Source: Hermatobates lingyangjiaoensis (lineage: Eukaryota; Arthropoda; Insecta; Hemiptera; Hermatobatidae). From it: a stretch of DNA of 64,000 nt. The DNA is taken from contig JAPFBL010000164.1 in assembly GCA_026182355.1 (NCBI GenBank), positions 1 to 64,000 on the forward strand. The letters are read 5' to 3'. Below are positions 9,947 to 19,467 of this stretch, piece by piece. How positions within the stretch are numbered: position 1 is the stretch's first letter; each line of letters begins with the position of its first letter. The translations under genes and the position numbers were made by a program. The notes under the pieces were generated by a model. That model worked only from the letters and a program-made list of their open reading frames with translations, was not told where the DNA came from and made no database searches.

Positions 9947-10503
9947 CTAGTGAATTCAGTGTTAAAAATTCATTAAAATTTAAAGAAGCCTTAACGAATG
10001 AAGTACTAAATGAAAATGTAATAATGATTTCTCTAGATGTCCAACCTCTTTATACAAACGTGCCAATTGATTTAACTTTTGATTTAATAAATAAGCAATG
10101 GGATAAAATTGAACCCCATATTGCCATCACAAAGGAGAAATTCTTATCTATTCTAAATCTTATTTGTGAAGCTCGATATTTCATATTTAATGGAGTTATA
10201 TATAAACAAAAGTTTGGATTACCTATGGGCTCTCCAATATCTCCGGTTCTTGTGAACATAGTAACGGTTGAATTACTAAAGTATTGTAAAAGTAAGTTAG
10301 GCTCAATAGTAAAATTCATGAAACTCTATGTCGATGATTTGTTTCTAATTATTGAAAAAAGAGAACTGGATAATATTATAAATGTATTTAATTCATATCA
10401 TAATCGACTTAAATTTACATGTGAGATAGAAAAAGATGGCATTCTCCATTTCCTAGATATAAAAGTTATAAGAGGAGAAAATGGTAATATTTTAACAGAT
10501 TAA
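9910..10503 (+). pseudogene. PLE reverse transcriptase core
   Basis: The 197-codon open frame carries the palm motifs in order: SLDVQPLYTNVP (catalytic Asp at about residue 43), FGLPMGSPISPVLVNI (residues 102-117), LYVDDLF with the YVDD active site (residues 140-143), then CEIEKDGILHFLDIKV (170-185). FGLPMGSP, YVDD and FLD.KV in this spacing are diagnostic of Penelope-like elements, whose RT is related to telomerase. The N-terminal third and the C-terminal GIY-YIG endonuclease are missing. The frame stops at 10503, just before a family B ribozyme end. The copy is truncated, although its core is uninterrupted. Confidence 0.8.
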
Positions 10504-10544
10504 TCAAAACAACCAAAAATGTTTCCGGCATGCTTAGTCACCCA

Positions 10545-10602
10545 TTCTCTTCTCTTCTGAAGACGAATCATCCGAAAATTTGAGTTTGTAAGTGTGTCTC
10601 TT
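10545..10602 (+). ncRNA. Hammerhead-like motif, family B, diverged
   Basis: The core CTGAAGA and CCGAAAATTTGAG are recognisable (about 10556-10590). Stem II is weakened (CGAATCATCCG) and the palindromic helix III reads AATT then T. It forms the right outer end of the PLE copy and points outward. Confidence 0.4.
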
Positions 10603-10747
10603 TCTCTGTGTGTTGCCTTTCTTCGTTTTTGAGCTGATATATATATATAATATATATATTTATATATATATTTATTATATATTATAATTTTATTTAATTT
10701 ATATATATTATATGTTTCCGAGTAAACTATAGGTCAACAGTAAATAA

Positions 10748-10945
10748 AAAAACACACTTACAGTCTCTAATTTTCGGTTTAACCATAATCATCAGAGAAG
10801 AAACACGGACGTCAAGCGTACCTGGGAAGCGACAGGTGTTCTGCAATGGAGAACCGTCTCTCTGCAAGTGCTATTGGCGTTCCTGTCTCTTCTCTCCTAA
10901 TGACTTAATCCGAAAATTATAGATTGTAAGGGTGTTTTTCTTTTA
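10748..10945. repeat. Inverted pair of diverged family B PLE ends
   Basis: The left copy (10755-10795, minus) reads GATGATTATGG in the core region. The right copy (10895-10930, plus) reads CTAATGACTTAATCCGAAAATTATAG. Both keep GAAAATTA and the outward orientation, but both cores carry substitutions at G5 or nearby. AT-rich tracts lie on both sides. Confidence 0.5.
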
Positions 10946-11149
10946 CTGTTCACCTAATGTTTACTTTGAAATGTTTTTTATCCTTTTTGGATCGTTTTCT
11001 TGATATATATAATATATATTATACACATATTTGCAAGTTTTGATACGTGTTTATTGTAAAATCTTGTTATATATATGTTATACATTTGATGGTTTCGATA
11101 ATATATGACGGTATATTGTTCCATCCCAAATCTAGTAAAGAGCCTTTCT

Positions 11150-11640
11150 AAAAAAATTAAATCCTTTAGTTAAATTCTAATTGAAATAGAAGAAGTAGAG
11201 GTAAATTTTAATTTGCCTTTCTTAGATGTCCTTATCCATAGATTACCTAAAGAGATACATATTAATGGGAAACCTACTAATAGACTTCCTGAAGTCCATT
11301 TTTATTGTTCCAATCCAATAAATGCTACAATTATCACTGAATTCCCTAATGATGAAATTAATAACATTCCTGCCATTCATTAAAATTCCCCTCCTATTAT
11401 ATAGATTAGTACTTTTAAAGAGTGTTAAAAAATGTTCTCCAATGCTATAGCAGAAACTGACATAATGTCAAATGTCATAGTTTTACCGTATCATGATGCA
11501 TTGGGCCCATTCCTAGGCTTGCTCGAAACCTAGATTTTAATAAATCTTGTTTTTTTTTCTAATCTTTATAACGGGGATAATTTGTTAATGACTAACTCTC
11601 CTAGGGAACTGAAGTGTAAGCCTTATTGAACTAGGTTACT
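11150..11640 (+). pseudogene. PLE polyprotein remnant between RT and endonuclease
   Basis: Broken frames encode IEIEEVEVNFNLPFLDVLIH (the block after the RT active site in PLEs) and, further on, VLPYHDALGPFLGLL and LLMTNSPRELKCKPY. In PLE proteins such blocks link the reverse transcriptase to the GIY-YIG domain. Stops and frameshifts are frequent and no catalytic motif remains. Confidence 0.5.
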
Positions 11641-11964
11641 TTTTTTCTTTAAATTGATAAAAGACAAATTCTTCAAGAAACGGATATAAATAGATATTAT
11701 TTGTAAACAGAGTCAAAGATAAGATAATAATATTAGAAATATTCAGTATATATTGAAGATAATTTACTCAGTGAATGAGTCATACATACATTCCTGATTC
11801 GAAAATAGAGATTTGTAAAATATAGAAGGAAAATCTAAAGAAAGTCAATATTGGGAGAGAACATAAAAAGTTAGAAGGGGAACCTTAGGGGTTTTAGTAC
11901 TCTCATAAAACAACCCTCAGTGAATACACCTTAGACTACAGTACATGTTACACCAGACTGCTAA
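11641..11964. other. AT-rich stretch without recognisable gene
   Basis: Nothing recognised. Confidence 0.4.
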
Positions 11965-12219
11965 TAAAAAGGAAGAGAGAGAGAGAGAGCAGACAGACAG
12001 ACAGACAACGAGAAAAAGAGAAAGAGAGATACAGGGACAGAGACACAGACAGACAGAGAGAGGGGGGGGGCACATACGGACAGAGATAGAGAAAGAAAGA
12101 GGAGAGAGAGAGAGGGGCATACCGAGAGAGAAGCAGAGAAAGAGAGAGAATGCAGAGGTGCAGACAGAGAGAATGAGAGAGGAAGACAGAGGTGGATAGA
12201 TAGAGAGAGAGACAGACAG

Positions 12220-12258
<39 letters not shown>

Positions 12259-12423
12259 CAGACAGACAGACAAACAGAGAGAGGCAAACAGAGAGAATAT
12301 GTGAGACAAACAGACAGAAAGAAAGAACGAGATTGAGAAAGAGATGAGACACACTGATGGACAGAGAAAGAGAGAGAATGAGAGAGAGGTAGACAGACAG
12401 AGACAGACCGACAGAGAGGAGAC

Positions 12424-12469
<46 letters not shown>

Positions 12470-12510
12470 CAAAAGAGGGAGAGAGAGTGAGTGAGAGAAA
12501 GGGCCCATTA
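11965..12510. repeat. GA/GACA simple-sequence block
   Basis: About 550 bp of imperfect (GA)n mixed with (GACA)n. The plus strand is almost all purine apart from regular C and T. Long open frames on the minus strand (serine/leucine repeats) are an artefact of the repeat. The strong purine bias could favour triplex DNA. Confidence 0.9.
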
Positions 12511-13436
12511 ACATTTTCAATGATGAGAATGATCTTTGTTGAAAATCCATATGATTTCAAGTGTTTAATAAATAATCATTAACAATTATGGAAGAATAGA
12601 ACAGTTTTCTCACTCGAAATGTGTCCATTTTCAACAGCAAACTTCAGGGGAACAAGCCCTTGTAACTCCAGTATTATTTAACTGATTCATTGGCATCATA
12701 TGTTCTGAGGAATAAGGTGCGAGTCTGAGAAGCATTAGAGCATACGGGTTAGAGTTTCAATGTATGGATATCACTACAATTACAATTATTACAACGTATT
12801 TGTTTTAGTTATCACTTGACAGAGTTGATATAAAATACATAGAAAAAATAGTAGAATAACTATAAACAAACTACTAATATTTCTTACAATTCATTTCTTA
12901 CAATCTTAAGTGGCATCAGATTATAAATAATGCATTTAAATAGCAAAATAAATAAAGTAAACTATAACGTTAATTCCTACAAAATTTCTAACAAAAATAG
13001 CTCTATAAAAGATACATAAGAAATAAAAGTGGAATTATTATTGCTGATTGTTTTGTTGTAAATTAAATATTTTTTACAAAAGATTTCATTCTAAATAAGT
13101 GATTATTAGGGAACATTTAGTTACATAATCTGTAACTAATTTACAGATATAATTAGTAATGAGATGAAATAGGAGCTTTCTGAGTATCGATTCGCATGAA
13201 TGCGTTTAATTGACAGTGCAAAACAGATACTGAGTAAATTTATAATGTGTTTAATGAATACAAATATACTATAGGTATCCATCATCTAATCCATTAGGTG
13301 ACATTTATAAATATATAATATATTAGTTGACTTTTGCATTTTGAAATAGTAACGTTGAGATTGCTAAAGGTAAATTAGTCTCCAATAACGCTAAGCACGT
13401 TGGATTAAAAAAAAAGCCAGGGTATTAGTATGCTTC
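12511..13436. other. AT-rich stretch without recognisable gene
   Basis: Nothing recognised beyond AT-rich sequence. Confidence 0.4.
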
Positions 13437-14760
13437 AAAGACTCCGACTTCAACTATTCAGGTCTCATTCTTGAATAACACTTCGACTCCACTACCTATA
13501 ACTCTACTTCTAGTTTGACTCCGCAGCTCTTAATCTTGAATAACACTTCGACTCCACTACCTATAACTGCACTTCTACCTTCGACTCTGCAGCTCTTAAT
13601 CTTGAATAACAACACTTCGACTCCACTACTTACAACTCTACTTATACTTTCGACTCTGCAGCTCTTAATCTTGAATAACACTTCGACTCCAATACCCCTA
13701 ACTGTACTTCTACCTTCGACTCTACAGCTCTTAATCTTGAATAACACTTCGACTCCACCACCTACAGCTCTACTTCTACCTTCAACTCAAGCTCTTAACA
13801 TTGAGTAACCTTCGACTCCACTAGCTTTAACTCTCCTTCTACCTTCGACTCCGCAGCTCTTAATCTTGAATAACACTTCGACCCCAATACCCCTAACTGT
13901 ACTTCTACCTTCGACTCTACAGCTCTTAATCTTGAATAACACTTCGACTCCACTACCTATAACTCTACTTCTACTTTGACTCCGCAGATCTTAAGCTTGA
14001 GTAACATTTCGACTTCACTACCTATAACTGCACTTCTACCTTCGACTCTGCAGCTCTTAATCTTGAATAACAACACTTCGACTCCACTACTTACAACTCT
14101 ACTTATACTTTCGACTCTGCAGCTCTTAATCTTGAATAACACTTCGACTCCAATACCCCTAACTGTACTTCTACCTTCGACTCTACAGCTCTTAATCTTG
14201 AATAACACTTCGACTCCACCACCTACAGCTCTACTTCTACCTTCAACTCAAGCTCTTAACATTGAGTAACCTTCGACTCCACTAGCTTTAACTCTCCTTC
14301 TACCTTCGACTCCGCAGCTCTTAATCTTGAATAACACTTCGACCCCAATACCCCTAACTGTACTTCTACCTTCGACTCTACAGCTCTTAATCTTGAATAA
14401 CACTTCGACTCCACTACCTATAACTCTACTTTTACCTTCGACTCCGCAGCTCTTAATCTTGAATAACACTTCGACTCCAATACCCCTAACTGTACTTCTA
14501 CCTTCGACTCTGCAGCTCTTAATCTTGAATAACACTTCGACTCCACTACCTATAACTCTACTTTTACCTTCGACTCCGCAGCTCTTAATCTTGAATAACA
14601 CTTCGACTCCAATACCCCTAACTGTACTTCTACCTTCGACTCTACAGCTCTTAATCTTGAATAACACTTCGTCTCCACTACCTATAACTCTCCTTCTACC
14701 TTCGACTCCTGAGTTCTTAATCTTGAATAAAAGTTCAACTCCGACTTTCGAAGCTATTAT
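13437..14760. repeat. 66-bp minisatellite with a higher-order unit
   Basis: About 20 copies of a 66-bp unit containing 'cagctcttaatcttgaataa', 'cacttcgactcca' and 'ctaccttcgactc'. The unit is a multiple of three, so long frames stay open on both strands (LQLLILNNTSTP and its antisense). Blocks at about 13515-13808 and 13976-14269 are nearly the same, offset by 461 bp, so about seven units were copied together. No start context, domain or codon bias argues for a protein. Confidence 0.85.
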
Positions 14761-15231
14761 TTACTAATGACTCCAACTCCATAAACTCACTTTTCAACTC
14801 GTCTAACTATAAATTTACTTCTAACCAACTCCACAGTTCTTAATCTTGAATAACAATTCGATTCACCAGCACATAACTTCACATTTAACTTCGACTTCTT
14901 AGCTCTAATTATTTAATACCACTTCGGCTTCGATTCCCAAAACAATAAACTTATAACTTCGACTGCGCAGCTTTTATACTTAAATAACTGCAACTTCCAA
15001 AGCTATAAAATTACGACTGACTTCTATTTATTAACTAACTTATTGTATTTCAAGTTATAATTTCACATGAAAATTTAATTTTACTCGTAATATGACTCCA
15101 GATACTTATACTAGAAAATAATGCTAAAACATTAAAACATGAAAATGAGCCAACAATTCCAAATAGATATTTTTCATTACTAGTATTTACTCGCTTATAC
15201 CTCTCTATACATCAGTTGTATATAGATTAGG
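14761..15231. repeat. Decayed edge of the minisatellite, then AT-rich DNA
   Basis: Diverged 'gactccaactcc' and 'cttaatcttgaataac' motifs continue to about 15010, then fade. Nothing else is seen to 15231. Confidence 0.45.
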
Positions 15232-15535
15232 TTGTGTTGCATTGGAAGTTTCGCAACAAAACACACATAGGCAACATTGGTCCGTTGCGATACCATATAA
15301 TGAACATTCAACATTGGGAGTCCTAAAACTCAATTGTGTTTAGAGTAGGAATCTTTAACGAATACTTGACATCGTATAGGACAGACCGCTTAGCGTCCTC
15401 TCGAAGGAATGACGTGTTCAGAATTATTCACCTATCGCGTGAATAAACCGAAGGCCAGAGTGGGTATTGAACACCACCGGATTTATCACACCCAAGTCGA
15501 GCACGTTGGCACTGGGCTAACCTGGCCCCTTATAA
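15232..15535 (-). mobile_element. tRNA-derived SINE
   Basis: Reverse orientation. The right end (15480-15535) holds the tRNA-like head, with 'gggctaacctggcccc' opposite the A box and 'gggtattgaac' opposite the B box. The body shows 'ttattcaccta', 'gcgtcctct' and 'cttgacatcgtat'. The left end is the tail near 'agattaggttg'. The copy is nearly full length. Confidence 0.7.
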
Positions 15536-16104
15536 GGATTTTTGCTATTGGAGTATTCTTTAATTATGCCACAATTTCAATAATGACCCAAAATGTAGTG
15601 TTAGACATACAAAAAAAATCACGTATATTGTAACTTCGTTTTAATAGTAACGCTTAATTTCAGGAACTCCCAGTAATAAGAGTTAAAGAATAAGTCATTA
15701 GTCCCTAAACAACTACTGTAGTTATTTTAAATAACTAAAGTTGTATTTTTTATTTAAAGTTGCATTAGTTCTTACGCACAAAACGTAATCACAACTAATG
15801 TAATCACAACTTTCGTTGTAGCATTAGTATTGTTTTATACACTATAAGAAAAAAAGGATATTACAATAAAATTATAAAAAAACAAAGACATATTTAACAA
15901 ATTAACCATTTTTTTCTCCAGGGTTATACCGAAAATAAGATCCGATTTCTTATTGAAAATAAACCATCGCATATTTATTTTAAAAAAAATTGTTTTTCAT
16001 TAATTCCTTTTATTTTTCTCTGTTAGTCTATATGGATTTCATATTTATTCAAACAGTAAGTTTTCATAACGTTTTAACAACTTGTTGTATGCCACCTGTA
16101 AGAA
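15536..16104. other. AT-rich stretch without recognisable gene
   Basis: Nothing recognised. Confidence 0.4.
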
Positions 16105-16243
16105 TTAACAGTCATCAACAGCTTCTTTCACCTCGTTATCTGTGGTGAGCTGCTTGCATCCGATAATCTCTTTTATGTAGCGGAACAAATGAAAATCGCA
16201 TGGCCTGTGCTTTACGGAGGGTGGCCAATCTGTTGTTCTCATC
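16105..16243 (-). pseudogene. Mariner-family transposase C-terminal fragment
   Basis: The minus frame encodes TDWPPSVKHRPCDFHLFRYI followed by KEIIGCKQLTTDNEVKEAV and a stop at 16105-16107. The PxDFHLF block carries the third catalytic Asp of the DDD/D triad in mariner transposases, followed by the usual 'K..L.G..F.tdneVkeAV' segment. Only this last part remains. A mariner terminal repeat was not identified. Confidence 0.65.
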
Positions 16244-16261
16244 TGAAAGGTCTGATGAGAT

Positions 16262-16612
16262 TTTAGGTTAGGTTAAGTTACAGTGGATGTCTGTCCCACA
16301 AGGAATACCACATAGGTCGAATATTGGAGTGGATGTCCCACAAGGAATACCACATAGGTCGAATATTGGAGTGGATGTCCCACAAGGAATACCACATAGG
16401 TCGAATATTGGCCATTTCTTGATACTTCTCTAAGAAGACCCTACACAGGAAGTCCTAAATTTTGCCAAACTCAAATGTAATTAGAGAAGGGATGTTTAAC
16501 TGGAACGTGATATTGTACAGGCTCGAGACAAGACAGCTTAACGCCTCCTCCGAAGAACGACGTGCTCAGATTTATTTATTCACCTCTCACGTGAAAAAAT
16601 TGAGGACCTAAG
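16262..16612 (-). mobile_element. SINE with an internal triplication
   Basis: Reverse orientation. Its tail starts at the left with 'aggttaggttaagtt'. A segment of about 45 bp (ggatgtcccacaaggaatac and following) is repeated three times in tandem at about 16280-16410. The body then continues like the other copies. The tRNA-like head is truncated at about 16612. Confidence 0.7.
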
Positions 16613-16689
16613 TTATAAAAAAAATCAAAAAATGAATTCAAAGTATGTAAATCTGTTAAAACCATGAAATCGAATTTTCATCATTAGTA

Positions 16690-17010
16690 CAATTTAGGTT
16701 AGGTTACACTGAGAACCTAATAATCCCTAGAGAGCACACCAAGGCCGAAGATGTAGGCCCTTTGTGATACAACACAATGAACATCTTACATTGGAAGTCC
16801 TAATTTTTGCCTAACTCAAGAGTACAGTTCTTTTACAAATACCTCATATCGTATAGGATCGGGACAGTCGACATAATGTCCTCTCCGAGGAACGACACAC
16901 TCAGATTTTTTCATCTACCGAGAAAATAAATCGAAGGTCACAGTGGGTATCGAAACCCAAATCTACCAGTCCAGAGGAGAGCATGTAAGCCACTGGGCTA
17001 CCTTACTACA
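16690..17010 (-). mobile_element. tRNA-derived SINE
   Basis: Reverse orientation with tail 'ttaggttaggttac' at the left and the tRNA-like head at the right (gtgggtatcgaaaccc opposite the B box, 'gccactgggctacc' opposite the A box). The body matches the other copies. Confidence 0.7.
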
Positions 17011-17860
17011 CTTTACTTATAGCAAAGAAAAATTGGTTATAATGGGTCAATTATTTTGGCATAGAGAGGGAGAAAATGACGTGAACATTCTCCTGAATTT
17101 GAATGTTAAAATTGCATGTTTTGTTTATTTAATCTATATTTATATACTTATAAAACTCTGAGAACGTTGATTGAGGCCATCCTAATATCCCTATTCATTC
17201 TCAAATGGCTTTAATAACCTTGAAGAAATTGTTACATGTTAATTTAGGTTGACCCTGAGAACATATTAGGTCAAAACAATGTCACAGGGAAGTTATAATA
17301 CTTTTTTGCCTTTACATGATATTTGTTTGTTTATATTTAGGTATTCATCAATCAGTACAATGGAAATTTTTTAACAAATCAATTTTCATTTCACATATTT
17401 TCATCGCCTTAGTTTATCTTCTAAATCTCAGAATTTGCTTCACGAACGTTAAAACGATTATCTCAAAAAAAAAAAAAAAAAAAAAAAATTCTTGAAGTTC
17501 TCTTCCAAGTCTATGGAAAAACATTTTAAAAAAGAAATTCTGAAGATAAATAAATGGGGTTGGCAATTAATAATGAGAGGATATCCAGTAGAGGAGCTTC
17601 AGAAACTCTTCAAGGTAGAGCTCTAAGCAGAAGATAAGAACTCATTTACGAGTCAAAAACGAAAGCTTCCAGGCATTTCACTTAGAAACACATCTTAAAG
17701 GCATTCAGGATGTAAGGAGTTATAAAACATATTGCATGTCATAAAACATATATTTCGGCAAAACTGACAAAACTACTGTGAAATAATCTTCGGTACATTT
17801 GGAGTATACTTCAATACTGGCCTACAACCATATAACTGATTTAAAACCCTATACAGAATG
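17011..17860. other. Stretch without recognisable gene
   Basis: AT-rich, with a poly-A run at about 17465-17488. Nothing else recognised. Confidence 0.4.
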
Positions 17861-18959
17861 AAAAGCGTCAGGCTTCTATGAAATAGATGCTGAATAAAAC
17901 ATAACCATACTTATAGGTACTTACACTTGTAAGCATATTGTTCAACCCGAAAATCATCAGGCTTCTATAAGGGACATATTGAAAAAACATAACCACACTT
18001 ATTGACCATTACACTCGTAAGCACCTTTAAAGGCAGAAAGGCGTTAGGCTTCCATAAGAAAGACATTGCAAAAATCACACTTATAGGTGCTTACTAGCCC
18101 CTTGTACAGCCTGAAAAGCATTAAGCTTCTATAAGGGAGGCATTGAAAAAAAAAACAAAACCACACTTATAGGTCCATATAAAGCACCTTGTGCAGCCTG
18201 AAAAGCATTAAGCTTCTATAAAAAGGATGTTGAAAAAAAAAACAAAACCACACTTATAGTTGCTTATAAAGCACCTTGTGCAGCTTGAAAAGCATTAAGC
18301 TTCTATAAAAAGGACGTTGAAAAAAAAACAAAAACACACTTATAGGTGCTTATAAAGCACCTTGTGCAGCCTGAAAGTCATTAAGCTTCTATAAGGGAGG
18401 CATTGAAAAAAAAAAACAAAACCACACTTATAGGTGCTTATAAAGCACCTTGTACAGCCTGAAAGTCATTAAGCTTCTATAAAAAGGACGTTGAAAAAAA
18501 AAACAAAAACACACTTATAGTTGCTTATAAAGCACCTTGTGCAGCCTGAAAGTCATTAAGCTTCTATAAGGGAGGCATTGAAAAAAAACAAAACCACACT
18601 TATAGGTCCATATAAAGCACCTTGTGCAGCCTGAAAGTCATTAAGCTTCTATAAGGGAGGCATTGAAAAAAAACAAAACCATACTTATAGGTGCTTATAA
18701 AGCGCCTTGTACAGCTTGAAAAGCATTAAGCTTCTATAAAAAGGACGTTGAAAAAAAAACAAAACCACACTTATAGGTCCATATAAAGCACCTTGTGCAG
18801 CCTGAAAAGTATTAAGCTTCTATAAAAAGGACGTTGAAAAAAAAACAAATCCACACTTATAGGTGCTAATAAAGCTCCTTGTACAGCCTGAAAGTCATTA
18901 AGCTTCTATAAGGGAGACGTTGAAAAAAAACAAAACGACACTTATAGGTGCTTATAAAG
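17861..18959. repeat. 88-bp satellite, left block
   Basis: About twelve units of 83-89 bp with 'cttgtgcagcctgaaa', 'cattaagcttctata', a poly-A run and 'ccacacttataggtgctta'. Units at the left edge (17861-18100) are diverged and units near 18200-18950 are more alike, as expected from unequal exchange. Two alternating subtypes (agggaggcattg and aaaaggacgttg) are visible. The block ends exactly at the hAT insertion. Confidence 0.85.
18951..18959. repeat. Left target-site copy of the hAT element
   Basis: The 9 bases CTTATAAAG before the element match CTTGTAAAG after it (22777-22785) with one mismatch. hAT elements make 8-bp duplications, so the true duplication is probably eight of these bases. 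Confidence 0.6.
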
Positions 18960-18974
18960 CAGTTGTGGGATTTG
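18960..18974. repeat. hAT left terminal inverted repeat
   Basis: CAGTTGTGGGATTTG. It pairs as an inverted copy of the right end with two mismatches in the first fourteen bases. Confidence 0.65.
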
Positions 18975-19467
18975 AATTTTTTAAGAACAGTTTCGAAGAA
19001 AACATATCGTGTATATATATATTAATATTATATAAACTGTTATGTTAATAAGAATATAGAATCTACTATAATGTAGTTATAGAATTTTTAAAATTTCCAA
19101 CTAATCTAAGTATAAATTTATTAACAACTATTTTCCTAATATTAAATTTTTTTAGCATCAGGATAGAGTACCATAATGAAGCAATAGAAGGAACTATCTA
19201 CAGATCTAATTAAATGCTTATCTTATTATTCATTTGTGCAATATGCGCTATTGGTCTGTACAAAGCAATAGGCAATAGTGTACTCATAAATAATAAAATT
19301 AATAAATTATATAAATTCATATATATTTATATATTACATTAATAATATATAATATACTGCATGCTGGCATCTAAAACAATAAATATAAAGAAATAAACTA
19401 TACCAAGAGTGTTTTTATTTTTTATAATTTTATTGACAATTTTCCAAATATCTTTCATTATATTATT

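Noticed and set aside
11917..12560. Several overlapping long frames rich in Ser and Leu on the minus strand
   Set aside because: They are translations of a GA/GACA simple repeat in three frames. No domain, no splice signals.
13496..14767. Repetitive open frames on both strands as a repeat protein
   Set aside because: The 66-bp tandem unit keeps frames open by its length. Both strands are equally open and no start or domain is present.
15480..15535. tRNA gene (A- and B-box-like sequences)
   Set aside because: The cloverleaf is not preserved and the segment is the head of a repeated SINE. The same holds for 46545 and 51289.
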